From Gluconacetobacter takamatsuzukensis (GTDB taxonomy: Bacteria > Pseudomonadota > Alphaproteobacteria > Acetobacterales > Acetobacteraceae), in assembly GCF_014174275.1 (NCBI RefSeq), contig NZ_JABEQK010000003.1, forward strand, positions 124,001-188,000: 64,000 bases of DNA. Direction: 5' to 3'. The notes under the pieces were generated by a model. The model saw only the letters and a list, made by a program, of their open reading frames with translations. It had not been told where the DNA came from and did not search any database. Position 1 is the stretch's first letter, and every line of letters starts with the position of its first letter. Positions 19,395 through 28,336 of the stretch are shown here, piece by piece. A program made the position numbers and the translations under genes.

Positions 19395-19502
19395 TGTCCC
19401 GCTTCTTCTCTTTATTATTGGTTTTCGGGTTATTGCTCTTGGGGTCTCTGGTCCCATGGTCGCGTCCGGCCTGGCTGGCAACCCGTCCGGACGCGCCTGG
19501 TC

Positions 19503-21068
19503 CTAGCCGGCCATGGCAGGCCGGCTGTCCCGCGACGCGACGTCGCCCCGGGTTTCGAGATAGCGTTCCAGCCGCGCCCTGCCCGCCGCGTCGACATGCA
19601 GGCCCTGGCGCGACCGCCGCCACAGAATATCCTCCGCCGTCACGGCCCATTCCTGCGCGATCAGATACTCGACCTCCCGCGCCGTCAGCCCGCCGCCGAA
19701 ATCCTCGCCCAGGTCGGCCGGGCGTTGCGCGTCCCCCAGTATCTCCCACGCCAGCGTGCCGTAATTGCGCACCAGCCGCCACGCATCGTCCGCCGACAGG
19801 AAGGGCGCATGCGCCCGTAGGCGCGCCACGGCGGAATCGAACCCGCCCGGACCCAGGTCGCCGCCCGGCAGGGGCTGGCTGGCCGTCCATCCCGGCCCAC
19901 CCAGAACCGGCAGGCTGGGGGCCAGCTTTTCCAGCGCGTGCTCGGCAAGGCGGCGATAGGTCGTGATCTTGCCGCCGAAGATCGACAGCAGCGCGCCCTC
20001 GCCCGGCGGCGCGTCGACATCCAGCACATAATCGCGCGTCACGGCCGAGGCATTCTGCGCCGCATCGTCATAAAGCGGCCGGACCCCGGCATAGGACCAC
20101 ACGACATCCTCGGGCGTGACCGGCTTGCGGAAATACCGGTTCACACTCTCGCACAGATAGCGCACCTCGTCGTCGGCGATCCGGACCTCGCCCGGATCGG
20201 CCGCCCACGGAATGTCGGTGGTGCCGATCAGGGTGAAATCCCGCTCGTACGGGATGGCGAACACGATCCGGCGATCCGGATTCTGGAAGATATAGGCCTG
20301 CTCGCCTTCGAAGCAGCGCGGCACCACGATGTGGCTGCCCTTGACCAGCCGGACCTGCTTGGAGGTCCGGATCGCCAGCGTGTCGCGCAGCACCCGCTCC
20401 ACCCACGGGCCGGCGGCATTCACCACGCCGCGCGCGCGCACGGTTCGCCGGCCGGCGGCATCCTCGATCGTCGCTTCCCACACCCCATCGACGCGACGGG
20501 CCGCAACCAGCGCGGTGCGGGTGCGGATATCGGCGCCCTTCGCCCGCGCATCCATCGCATTCAGCACGACCAGCCGGCTGTCCAGCACCCGCCCGTCGGA
20601 ATAGATGAAGGCCCGCCGATAATCCGACCGCAGCGGCTTGCCCACCGGGTCCCGGTCCAGCCGCACCCCGCGCGAGCGCGGCAGCGTCATCCGCCCGCCC
20701 AGATGGTCGTACAGGAACAGGCCCATCCGCAGCATCCACGCCGGCCGCACCAATTTCGAATGCGGCAGCACGAACGAAAGCGGCCAGATGATATGCGGCG
20801 CGATCGCCAGCAGCCGCTCGCGCTCAATCAGCGCCTCGCGCACCAGGCGGAATTCGTAATATTCCAGATACCGCAACCCGCCATGAATCAGCTTGGTGCT
20901 GGCGGACGAGGTATGGGACGCCAGGTCATGCTGTTCCACCAGCAGCACCGACGCCCCCCGCCCGGCGGCATCCCGCGCGATGCCGACGCCGTTGATACCG
21001 CCCCCGACAATCAGCAGGTCATAGGGTTGCTGCGCGGCATTCGCCCCGCGCGATGGATCGGACAACAT
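19503..21068 (-). CDS. glpD: Aerobic glycerol-3-phosphate dehydrogenase (FAD)
   Basis: 521-residue membrane-associated flavoprotein that oxidises sn-glycerol 3-phosphate to dihydroxyacetone phosphate and feeds electrons to ubiquinone. The FAD-binding motif LLIVGGGINGVGIARDAAGRG is near residue 17. LEYYEFRLVREALIERERLL and LIGTTDIPW are typical of GlpD, and a C-terminal helical domain closes the protein. The start at MLSDPSRG follows a CAGGAGGAACGAGCC site. A GlpR-type operator lies 19 bases upstream of the start codon. Confidence 0.96.
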   Translation of the reverse strand: MLSDPSRGANAAQQPYDLLIVGGGINGVGIARDAAGRGASVLLVEQHDLASHTSSASTKLIHGGLRYLEYYEFRLVREALIERERLLAIAPHIIWPLSFVLPHSKLVRPAWMLRMGLFLYDHLGGRMTLPRSRGVRLDRDPVGKPLRSDYRRAFIYSDGRVLDSRLVVLNAMDARAKGADIRTRTALVAARRVDGVWEATIEDAAGRRTVRARGVVNAAGPWVERVLRDTLAIRTSKQVRLVKGSHIVVPRCFEGEQAYIFQNPDRRIVFAIPYERDFTLIGTTDIPWAADPGEVRIADDEVRYLCESVNRYFRKPVTPEDVVWSYAGVRPLYDDAAQNASAVTRDYVLDVDAPPGEGALLSIFGGKITTYRRLAEHALEKLAPSLPVLGGPGWTASQPLPGGDLGPGGFDSAVARLRAHAPFLSADDAWRLVRNYGTLAWEILGDAQRPADLGEDFGGGLTAREVEYLIAQEWAVTAEDILWRRSRQGLHVDAAGRARLERYLETRGDVASRDSRPAMAG

Positions 21069-21086
21069 GGCTCGTTCCTCCTGGAG

Positions 21087-21104
21087 ATGTTCGTAAACGA
21101 ACAT
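21087..21104. promoter_or_regulatory. GlpR operator at glpD
   Basis: ATGTTCGTAAACGAACAT, a perfect 8-bp inverted repeat with a 2-base centre. It matches the E. coli GlpR consensus ATGTTCGWTAWCGAACAT at all but one position. It overlaps the region just upstream of the glpD ribosome binding site, where a bound repressor would block transcription. The GlpR-family gene is about 375 bases away on the same strand. Glycerol 3-phosphate is the usual inducer. Confidence 0.8.
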
Positions 21105-21191
21105 AAAAGGAGAAATCAACGCAAAACGAAGCGATCCGGCGCGGTTCGGAACCCATAAAACCTGACCACATTGTCATGAAACCAGGCCGCG

Positions 21192-21209
21192 ATGTTCGCT
21201 TTAGAACAC
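21192..21209. promoter_or_regulatory. Possible second, degenerate GlpR site
   Basis: ATGTTCGCTTTAGAACAC keeps the left half-site perfectly and most of the right (GAACA). It lies 105 bases upstream of the near-perfect operator, a spacing that would allow cooperative binding by looping. Confidence 0.35.
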
Positions 21210-21268
21210 CTTCACGCGTTCGGGAAAGGCGCCAAAAATACCGATCCCGAACACCGAAGAGCCAGAAT

Positions 21269-21287
21269 TCCGCGCGGACCGCGCGGA
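21269..21287. repeat. 19-bp palindrome in the glpD upstream region
   Basis: TCCGCGCGG-A-CCGCGCGGA, perfect 9-bp arms around one base, between the degenerate GlpR site and palindromic element copy A. No gene covers 21069-21443; the spacer holds the GlpR sites, this palindrome and copy A. Role unknown. Confidence 0.5.
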
Positions 21288-21301
21288 TTCCAAGGACATT
21301 T

Positions 21302-21450
21302 CCCCAAAAATACGCGCGAACCAGCGAGTCGGCCGCAAAGCGCCACACCCAACGCGCGTTTCCGAGCACCGAAGCGGAGCAGCCTTACGGACCGTGAGTA
21401 TCGAAGCACAGGAATCGCGCGATGGATCGCCACCAGCCCGCGTTTACGGG
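21302..21450 (-). repeat. Dispersed palindromic element, copy A (after glpR)
   Basis: About 149 bp related to the elements at 24606 and 32136, in the direction of glpR transcription. Shared core blocks (minus strand) include TTCCTGTGCTTCGATACTCA, a small hairpin CGGTC-CGTAA-GGCTG, and GCTCCGCTTCGGTGCTCGGA. The small stem pairs through two G-U wobbles where copy B has Watson-Crick pairs. The outer arms are more degenerate than in copies B and C. The glpR stop codon TAA lies inside the left arm. Short open frames through it are by-products. Confidence 0.7.
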
Positions 21451-22223
21451 CCAACACCAGCGATGTGGAGGGCGACCTGGTGCTGCTCCAGCACTGCGCG
21501 CACCGATGGCGGTGGTGGCCGGTCGGTGAACAGCGCGTGGACGTCGGACAGATGCCCCACCCGCCCCATCGGCCGCCGCCCGAACTTGGTGTGATCGGCC
21601 AGCAGGAACACGGTGCGGGCATTGCGCATGATCGCTCGCGCAAGGTCGATCTCATCGAGGTCGAAATCCAGCAGCGTGCCGTCTTCCTCGATGCCGCTGA
21701 TGCCGATCACGCCGAAATCGGCGCGATACTGGTCGATCATCGCGGTTGCGGTCGGGCCGGTAATGCCCCCGTCATACGACCGCACCGTGCCGCCCGCGAC
21801 CACGACGCGAAAGCTGGATTCGGGCGCCAGGGTCGAGGCCACGTGCAGGTTGTTGGTGATCACCCGCAACCCCTGATGGTGCCGCAGCGCGCGCGCAAAG
21901 GCCTCGGTCGTCGTGCCGATATTGATGAACAGCGACGAATGGTCCGGAATTTCGCGGGCCGCGATCTGGCCGATCACTTCCTTTTCCCGCCGGTTGAGGA
22001 TCTGCCGCTCGGCATAGGCGATGTTCTCGATCGACGAGACCAGGCCCGCCCCGCCGTGATGCCGGGTCAACTGCCCGATCCCGGCCAGATGGTTCACATC
22101 GCGGCGGATCGTCTGCACCGCCACACGCAGCCGCTGCGCCAGTTCCTCATTGGCCACATAGCCGCGCGCGCGCACCAGCGACAGGATCTCGCGATAGCGT
22201 TCGTCGGTCGGCACCCCGGCCAT
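21444..22223 (-). CDS. glpR: DeoR/GlpR-family repressor, probable glycerol-3-phosphate regulator
   Basis: 259-residue regulator with an N-terminal DeoR winged helix (RYREILSLVRARGYVANEELAQRL, then VAVQTIRRDVNHL as recognition helix) and a C-terminal sugar-phosphate sensor domain (INIGTTTEAFARAL, DFGVIGISGIEEDGTLLDFD, VFLLADHTKFGR). It starts 4 bases after the recQ stop, so it is probably in a recQ-glpR transcript. The adjacent glpD-glpF-glpK genes and a GlpR-type operator support the name. Its last codons run into palindromic element copy A. Confidence 0.88.
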   Translation of the reverse strand: MAGVPTDERYREILSLVRARGYVANEELAQRLRVAVQTIRRDVNHLAGIGQLTRHHGGAGLVSSIENIAYAERQILNRREKEVIGQIAAREIPDHSSLFINIGTTTEAFARALRHHQGLRVITNNLHVASTLAPESSFRVVVAGGTVRSYDGGITGPTATAMIDQYRADFGVIGISGIEEDGTLLDFDLDEIDLARAIMRNARTVFLLADHTKFGRRPMGRVGHLSDVHALFTDRPPPPSVRAVLEQHQVALHIAGVGP

Positions 22224-22227
22224 GGGC

Positions 22228-24093
22228 TCAGCCGGCCTCGGCCAGAACCTGCAACACGGCGTCACCGTAGCGGTCCAGCTTGGAGGCCCCCACGCCCTTG
22301 ATCCGCCCCAGTTCGTCCAGCGTCGCCGGGCGCTCGATCGCGATGTCGTGCAACACGGCATCGTGGAAGATCACATAGGGCGGAATTTCCTGCTCGCGCG
22401 CCTCGCCCAGCCGCCAGGCGCGCAGGGCGGCGAACGGCCCCTCGGCCTCGGGCGGCAGGCTGACCGCCGGTCGCGCGGTGGCCGCCCGGCCGGCACTGCC
22501 CGACCGCGCGCCGCGCGTGGTCTTCAGTTCCTCGACCGGATCGTCGCGCAGCAGCACCTTTTCCTCGCCGCGCAGGATCGGGCGGGCCACCGGCTCGTTC
22601 AGCGCCAGCGCGTTATAGTCCCCGGTCACGCGAATCGCCCCGCGCGCGATCAGCTGGCGGATCACTCCGCGCCAGAACTGCTCCGGCCGGTCCTGGCCGA
22701 TACCGAACACGCTCAGCCGGTCGTGGCTGTAGCGCGCCCCCATCTCGTTCACCTTGCCGCGCAGGATGGACGCGACATGCACGGCGCCGAATTTCTGGCC
22801 GATGCGATAGATCGTGGACAGGACCTTCTGCGCCTCGACCGTCCCGTCGAACGAGGCGACCGGATTGCGGCAATTGTCGCAATGCCCGCACGCCGTGGCC
22901 AGCGTCTCGCCGAAACAACCCAGCAGCGCCTGGGTCCGGCACCCGGTGGTCTCGGTCAGGGTGATCATCGCTTCCAGCCGGCCGCTCATGATCCGCTTCT
23001 GGGCCTCCGGCGCGGCGGATTGCTCCAGCCAGTGCCGCGCCCGCGCGATATCGTCGCCGCCATACAGCAGCACGGTCTCCGACTTCTCACCATCGCGGCC
23101 GGCACGGCCGATCTGCTGGTAATAGGCTTCGGGCGACGAGGGCATGTCCAGATGCACCACCGTCCGCACGTCCGGCCGGTCGATCCCCATGCCGAAGGCC
23201 ACGGTCGCGACGATCACCACCGGCTCGCCCGAGCGGAAGCGGGCCAGCGCCGCACGCTTTTCGATCGGCGACAGCCCGGCATGGAACGGCAGCGCCGGCC
23301 AGTCGCGCTCGGCCAGCGACCGCGCCACGCGCTCGGTCTTGTTGCGGCTGCCGCAATAGACGATCGCGGCCTCGCCCGCATGCCGCCCCAGCACCTCCAG
23401 CACCTGGCGCAGTTCCGACGTCTTCGGCCGCACCGCGATATCCAGGTTGGGCCGATGGAAACTGGCGCGCAGCACCAGCGCATCGGGCATCGCCAGCGCG
23501 TCCAGAATATCGCTTTGCGTGCGCGGGTCGGCGGTCGCCGTCAGCGCGATGCGCGGCACACCGGGAAAATGCTCGGGCAGGCTGGCCAGCGCCCGGTATT
23601 CCGGCCGGAATTCATGCCCCCAGGCCGAGATGCAATGCGCCTCGTCGATCGCGATCACCGAGATCGTCAGCCGCGACAGCCGGTCCAGCGTGCCCGGCGA
23701 CAGCAGCCGCTCGGGCGAGACATACAGGATATCCAGCCGCCCGGCCGCCAGGTCCGCCCGCACCCGCGCCGCATCATCGGGCTCCAGTTCCGAATGCAGC
23801 GCCCCGGCATTCACGCCGACCTGCCGCAACGCCGCCACCTGGTCGTCCATCAGCGCGATCAGCGGCGAAATCACCAACCCGGTGCCCGGGCGCGCCAGCG
23901 CCGGCACCTGGTAGCAGATGCTCTTGCCCCCGCCGGTCGGCATCAGCACCAGGCAGTCGCGCCCGGCCATCACCGCCTCCACCGCCTCTTCCTGAAGGCC
24001 GCGGAAATCGGGGAATCCGAACACACGGGACAGGATCGCCCGGGGCGTATCCTCCCGCTCGGGCGCCGCCATGCCGGCGGCGGGCGATACCAT
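22228..24093 (-). CDS. recQ: ATP-dependent DNA helicase RecQ
   Basis: 621-residue 3'-5' helicase of recombination and repair. Order: superfamily 2 helicase core with Walker A (PTGGGKSICYQ, about residue 53) and the DEAH box in AIDEAHCISAWGHEF; helicase C-terminal part with VATVAFGMGIDRPDVR and QIGRAGRDG; the zinc-binding cysteines (CRTQALLGCFGE, ACGHCDNCRNP); an RQC winged helix; and a C-terminal HRDC domain (LDELGRIKGVGASKLDRYG). The start ATG at MVSPAAG has only a weak ribosome site; MAAPERE seven codons on is an alternative. The gene starts within about 25 bases of the OmpA-like gene stop. Confidence 0.95.
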   Translation of the reverse strand: MVSPAAGMAAPEREDTPRAILSRVFGFPDFRGLQEEAVEAVMAGRDCLVLMPTGGGKSICYQVPALARPGTGLVISPLIALMDDQVAALRQVGVNAGALHSELEPDDAARVRADLAAGRLDILYVSPERLLSPGTLDRLSRLTISVIAIDEAHCISAWGHEFRPEYRALASLPEHFPGVPRIALTATADPRTQSDILDALAMPDALVLRASFHRPNLDIAVRPKTSELRQVLEVLGRHAGEAAIVYCGSRNKTERVARSLAERDWPALPFHAGLSPIEKRAALARFRSGEPVVIVATVAFGMGIDRPDVRTVVHLDMPSSPEAYYQQIGRAGRDGEKSETVLLYGGDDIARARHWLEQSAAPEAQKRIMSGRLEAMITLTETTGCRTQALLGCFGETLATACGHCDNCRNPVASFDGTVEAQKVLSTIYRIGQKFGAVHVASILRGKVNEMGARYSHDRLSVFGIGQDRPEQFWRGVIRQLIARGAIRVTGDYNALALNEPVARPILRGEEKVLLRDDPVEELKTTRGARSGSAGRAATARPAVSLPPEAEGPFAALRAWRLGEAREQEIPPYVIFHDAVLHDIAIERPATLDELGRIKGVGASKLDRYGDAVLQVLAEAG

Positions 24094-24115
24094 CACAGGG
24101 TCCACGAGGGGGGCG

Positions 24116-24490
24116 TCAGGGTGCTGCAATCTCGATCTCGACCCGGCGCGACCCGACGGCGCCGTCCTCGTTCGAGGGCGCGCGCGGCCGCTGCCGGATG
24201 CGCTCGGCCCTGACCCCGTCCGCCACCAATTGCCCCGAAACCTTCTTCACCCGATCGATCGCCAGCAGCGCATCGGCCGACAGGTCACCATGTGCCGAGG
24301 CATAGCCTTCGACCGTCACCACCGATTGCGGATAATGCGCCGCCTGCTCCGCCGCATGCTGCACCACCCACACGGCCGGATCTTCCAGCGCCGTGGAATC
24401 ACGGGTGAAGAAGACGACATATTTCCGCGACGGACCATCGGCGCATCCCGCCAGCAGGCACAATCCCAGGAATAGAGAGAGGCGACGCAT
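24116..24490 (-). CDS. Small OmpA-like lipoprotein
   Basis: 124-residue protein with a lipoprotein signal (LGLCLLAGC, lipidated Cys16). The mature part is a short OmpA_C-like domain: VVFFTRDSTALEDPA, VTVEGYASAHGDLSADALLAIDRVKKVSGQL, and GSRRVEIEI at the end. Such domains usually bind peptidoglycan, so it probably links the outer membrane to the wall. It starts with a good AAGGGGA site. The gene lies upstream of recQ on the same strand. Confidence 0.75.
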   Translation of the reverse strand: MRRLSLFLGLCLLAGCADGPSRKYVVFFTRDSTALEDPAVWVVQHAAEQAAHYPQSVVTVEGYASAHGDLSADALLAIDRVKKVSGQLVADGVRAERIRQRPRAPSNEDGAVGSRRVEIEIAAP

Positions 24491-24605
24491 CGGCAGATCC
24501 CCTTGCTTAACCGGCTTACGGATGAATCCGCCGCCAACAATGCGGGAAAGTCAGCGACATATGGACAGGGAACCTTGGTGCCCCCTACCCACCCCCACGT
24601 CAACT

Positions 24606-24769
24606 GTTTATGCCCCCAGACGGGTTCTGGTGGCGATCCGACGCACGTTTCCTGTGCTCCGATGCTCACGGCCCGTAAGGCCGCTCCGCTTCGGTGCTCG
24701 GAAACGCACGCCGGGCGCGGCCCGTACCGGGCCGCTCTCGCTCACCAGAACCCGTCTGGGGGCATAAAC
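24606..24769 (+). repeat. Dispersed palindromic element, copy B (between cydC and the OmpA-like gene)
   Basis: 164-bp element bounded by perfect 26-bp inverted repeats (24606-24631 and 24744-24769, starting GTTTATGCCCCCAGACGG). Inside are CGGCC-CGTAA-GGCCG (24669-24683) and GCGGCCCG-TAC-CGGGCCGC (24717-24735), so the transcript could fold into several stacked stems. It fills the 318-base gene-free space 24491-24808; the remaining flanks show nothing recognisable. Related to copies A and C. Confidence 0.85.
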
Positions 24770-24808
24770 GCCGTACGTCCCTTGATGAAATGGACGCCCT
24801 CAATGCGT

Positions 24809-26506
24809 TCACACAGAAGCCGCGACCGCCTTTCCGTCCGACAGGCGCCAGACGCGGTCCAGTTTTTCCACGCCGACCAGGCGATGCGCGATCAGGATCA
24901 CCGTGCGGCCTGCCGTCACGTCGTAGAGCGTGGTCAGGAATTCGCGCTCGGTTTCGGCATCCAGGCCGGTCGCCGGCTCGTCCAGGATCAGGATCGGCGC
25001 GTCGGAGAGCAGGGTCCGCGCCAGCGCGATCCGTCGCCCCTGACCGCCCGAGAGCGACGCCCCGCCCTCGCCCAGCCACGCATCCAGCCCCTCGGGCAGC
25101 GCGCGGACCACATCGCCCACCTGCGCGCGATCCAGCGCCGTCCACAGATCGGCCTCGGTCGCATCGGGCCGGCCCAGCAGCAGATTGGCGCGGATCGTAT
25201 CGGCAAACAGATGCGTGGCCTGCGACAGCCACGCCATCCGCTGCCGTACCGACCCACTCTCCAGCGTCGCCAGATCCTCGCCACCCAGCAGGATCCGCCC
25301 CGCATCCGGCGCCGCAACCTTCAGCAGCAGCGCCGCCAGGGTCGATTTGCCGATCCCGGACGGCCCCAGGATCGCCACCCGCGCCCCCTGCCGGATCTCC
25401 AGCGTCAAACCGTCGAACACCGCCGGACGATCCGCCTGCCAGCGGAACGAAACCTGCTCGAAGCGGATATCGGTGCCCGACGGTGCCGGCCGCGTGCCCA
25501 CGCTGACCGGCGGTCCGTCCGTCTCGCCCACCGCGACCACCCGGGCCGCCGCGCGGCTGATGCCGCCGGCCAGCGCCCCCGCCCGCGTCAGGCCGCCCGC
25601 ACTCTCGAACCCCGCGATCACCAGAAACAGCAGCCCCACCCCGCGCGCCGCCGGGATCGGCCCCAGCCCCACGCCCAGGATCGCCGCCAGCACCGCCAGC
25701 ACCGCCGCCTGCCCGCACAGATAGGATGCCCCGCCCATCATCGCGAGCAGCCGCGCCTGCCGCGCCTGCCCCCGCAACAGCGCGTCGTCGCGTGCCCGCG
25801 CGTGTGACACCATGCGCCCTTCAGCCCCGAAGGCACGGATCTCGCGCAGCCCCGTCACCAGGTCCAGCACGCCGACCCGCAGGTCCGCCAGCCGATGCGT
25901 CAGGATCGCGGCCTCGCGCCGCCCCATCAGCGCCGCCGCCAGCGGCAGCACGAAGGCCCCGACCATGAACAGCCCGTCGACGATCACCGCCAGCCCCGGA
26001 TCGACCGGCAGAACCGCCATCACCAGAAACGGCAGGACCACACACGCCCCGGCCAGCGGCACCATGATCCGCAGATACAGCCCGTCCAGCGCCTCGACAT
26101 CCGACACCAGGCGCGACAGCAGGTCCCCCGCCCGGCGGAACCCCAGCCCGGCGGCAGCCCCGCCCGCAAGCCGGCGAAAGAACCAGACGCGAATATCGGC
26201 CAGCGCCCGGAACATCGCATCGTGCGTGACCAGCCGCTCGACATAGCGCAGCACCACCCGCGCCACGCCCGAGGCGCGCAGCAGCACCAGCCCGGCGACC
26301 GCACCGCCGAAGACCAGCCCCCCGATGCGCGCACCGGCGCCGCGCATCAGCACCAGCCCGGCCATCAGCGCCAGAAGCGACAGCACGCCCCCCGCCAGCA
26401 GCCGGGGCGCGCGCACCTTCCATAATCCAAGAATGCGCAGGACCGGGGTCAGGCCATCACGATCCTCGGCCGCGCGGCCGGAGAGGGATCTCTCAGACAT
26501 GGACAT
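24809..26506 (-). CDS. cydC: Thiol/heme exporter subunit CydC (ABC transporter)
   Basis: 565-residue ABC half-transporter with six N-terminal membrane segments and a C-terminal ATPase. The ATPase shows Walker A (GPSGIGKSTLA), signature LSGGQGRRIALAR and Walker B ILILDEPATGLD. CydC pairs with CydD to export glutathione/cysteine, and binds heme, for assembly of cytochrome bd. The start overlaps the cydD end by 14 bases (MSMSERSLS; a second ATG two codons on is also possible). cydAB is not in the window. Confidence 0.88.
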   Translation of the reverse strand: MSMSERSLSGRAAEDRDGLTPVLRILGLWKVRAPRLLAGGVLSLLALMAGLVLMRGAGARIGGLVFGGAVAGLVLLRASGVARVVLRYVERLVTHDAMFRALADIRVWFFRRLAGGAAAGLGFRRAGDLLSRLVSDVEALDGLYLRIMVPLAGACVVLPFLVMAVLPVDPGLAVIVDGLFMVGAFVLPLAAALMGRREAAILTHRLADLRVGVLDLVTGLREIRAFGAEGRMVSHARARDDALLRGQARQARLLAMMGGASYLCGQAAVLAVLAAILGVGLGPIPAARGVGLLFLVIAGFESAGGLTRAGALAGGISRAAARVVAVGETDGPPVSVGTRPAPSGTDIRFEQVSFRWQADRPAVFDGLTLEIRQGARVAILGPSGIGKSTLAALLLKVAAPDAGRILLGGEDLATLESGSVRQRMAWLSQATHLFADTIRANLLLGRPDATEADLWTALDRAQVGDVVRALPEGLDAWLGEGGASLSGGQGRRIALARTLLSDAPILILDEPATGLDAETEREFLTTLYDVTAGRTVILIAHRLVGVEKLDRVWRLSDGKAVAASV

Positions 26507-28247
26507 GCCCCTCCTCGGCGGGTGCCATCTGGCCCGTCACCTGTTCCGCGCACCGCAACGCCCCCAAGTCGAGGCACGGACCGGCAAACGCCCGCACCCC
26601 GGCCGCATGGCTGGACAGGATTACCGTCCGGCCCTGTGCCAGAATGCGCAGGCTGGCAAAGATCTCGCGCTCGGTCTCGGGGTCCAGATGCGCCGTCGGC
26701 TCGTCCAGCAGCAGCAGCGGCGCGTCCTTCAGATAGGCCCGCGCGATCGCCACTCGCTGCGCCTGGCCGCCCGACAGGCCGAACCCGCCTTCACCGATCG
26801 GCGTGTCCAGCCCCTGGGGCAGGTCGGCGGCGAAGCGGTCGACCGATGCCGCGCGCAGGGCGGCGCGCAAGGCCGCCTCATCCGCATCAGGGCGGGCAAA
26901 GAGAATATTCTCGCGCAGCGTGCCGGCAAACAGCACCGGCTTCTGTCCGATCCACGAGATCAGTCCGGACTGGGTCGCGGGCGCCATGGCGGCCAGATCC
27001 ACGCCCCCCACCATCACACGGCCGCTATCCGGCACGATAAAGCCCAGCAGCATCTCGATGATCGTCGACTTGCCGGCGCCCGAGGGCCCGACCAGGGTCA
27101 GGATCTCTCCGGCCCGGACGCTGAAGCTCAGGTCGGTCAGCACCGGCCCGCGCGCGGCATCCCAGGCGAAGGTGACGTGCTCGAAATCCACCGACACCCC
27201 ATCGTCCGACAGATGGGGCACCGCATCGCCGGCCGGCGTATCCGCCGCCGTCCCCTCCGGCAGCTCGCCCATGGCCGAGGCCGCACCGGACGCATGGGCG
27301 CGGTCCTGATAGGCCAGGGCCAGCGCGCGCAGCGGGGCAAAGAATTCCGGCACCAGCAGCAACACGAACAGGCTGCGCGCCGCCGCCTCGGCCAGCGGGC
27401 CCGACGCGCCACCCTGGCGAAGCACCGCCACGATCCCGCCATCCCGCACCACGATCAGCACCAGCGCCACCACCATCGCGCAGTCGATCGACGCCGACGA
27501 CAGAAACGCCACCCGCAGCACCTTCATGGTCCGCCGACGCAGTTCGTCGGCAGCCTGCGCCAGGCGCCCCGCCTCGTCATCGGCACGGTTCAGCAGCACG
27601 ATGGTGGCAATGCCGCGCACCCGGTCGAGAAAACGGGCCTGCAAGCGCGTCATGGCCAGAAACTGGTTGCGCGACGCCACGGCCGCCCCGATGCCGAAGA
27701 CGGCCTGCCCCACCGGCACGGCCAGGCCGCACAGGATCATGATCCCCGCCGCCCCCGGCTGCACCAGCGCCGCCAGCGCCGCGATCAGCCCCGGCACCGC
27801 GACCCACAGCACCGAGGCCGGAATCCAGCGCGCGAAAAACCCGTCCAGGGCCTCGATCCGGTCCACCGCCAGGGCCGTCAGTTCCGCGCTGTGCCGCCGC
27901 CGCAACAGGGCCGGCCCGCCCCGCAGGATGGCCTCCAGCACCGCGTTGCGCAGCCGCCTGCGGGCACTACGCCCGGCCCGTGCCGCGAAGACGTCTCCGC
28001 CGGCCATGAACAGGGCGCGCAGCACCGCCAGCCCCGCCAGGGCCGCCAGAAGGCTGCCGGCGCCCGGCCATGCGGCCATGCCGGAGCCGACCAGCCCCTT
28101 CGCCAGGATTGCCGCCACGCACCATGCCTGGCCGACAGCAACCAGCCCCGCCAGCATGCCGCAGGCCATGACGGGCATTGCCTGCCTGCGCCCCAGGCGC
28201 GATTGCGCCCGTGTCCAGGCACGCATCACCATTTTGTCACCGCTCAT
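26493..28247 (-). CDS. cydD: Thiol/heme exporter subunit CydD (ABC transporter)
   Basis: 584-residue partner of CydC, with the same layout: membrane domain (about residues 20-310) and ATPase with GPSGAGKST, LSGGQAQRVAIARAYL and LLLLDEPTAHLD. The two half-transporters form the CydDC heterodimer in the inner membrane. The ATG has an AGG seven bases upstream. An isolated 16-bp palindrome lies 41 bases before the start. It follows the stress-response sensor kinase on the same strand. Confidence 0.88.
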   Translation of the reverse strand: MSGDKMVMRAWTRAQSRLGRRQAMPVMACGMLAGLVAVGQAWCVAAILAKGLVGSGMAAWPGAGSLLAALAGLAVLRALFMAGGDVFAARAGRSARRRLRNAVLEAILRGGPALLRRRHSAELTALAVDRIEALDGFFARWIPASVLWVAVPGLIAALAALVQPGAAGIMILCGLAVPVGQAVFGIGAAVASRNQFLAMTRLQARFLDRVRGIATIVLLNRADDEAGRLAQAADELRRRTMKVLRVAFLSSASIDCAMVVALVLIVVRDGGIVAVLRQGGASGPLAEAAARSLFVLLLVPEFFAPLRALALAYQDRAHASGAASAMGELPEGTAADTPAGDAVPHLSDDGVSVDFEHVTFAWDAARGPVLTDLSFSVRAGEILTLVGPSGAGKSTIIEMLLGFIVPDSGRVMVGGVDLAAMAPATQSGLISWIGQKPVLFAGTLRENILFARPDADEAALRAALRAASVDRFAADLPQGLDTPIGEGGFGLSGGQAQRVAIARAYLKDAPLLLLDEPTAHLDPETEREIFASLRILAQGRTVILSSHAAGVRAFAGPCLDLGALRCAEQVTGQMAPAEEGHVHV

Positions 28248-28287
28248 GACCGCGACCTATAATCGAAGCGCCCAGCCAGGGACACCC

Positions 28288-28303
28288 ATTCCCGATCGGG
28301 AAT
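28288..28303. promoter_or_regulatory. 16-bp perfect palindrome upstream of cydD
   Basis: ATTCCCGATCGGGAAT in the 89-base space between the kinase stop and the cydD start. It could be an operator for cydDC or a hairpin ending the kinase transcript. Confidence 0.35.
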
Positions 28304-28336
28304 CGCCCCCGCCATCCGGCCACCCGCCATGCGGAT

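Noticed and set aside
21170-21655. Short frames through the palindromic elements (also at 24316-24900 and 31916-32412)
   Set aside because: They arise from the repeat sequence itself, share only repeat-encoded peptides, and have no ribosome sites.
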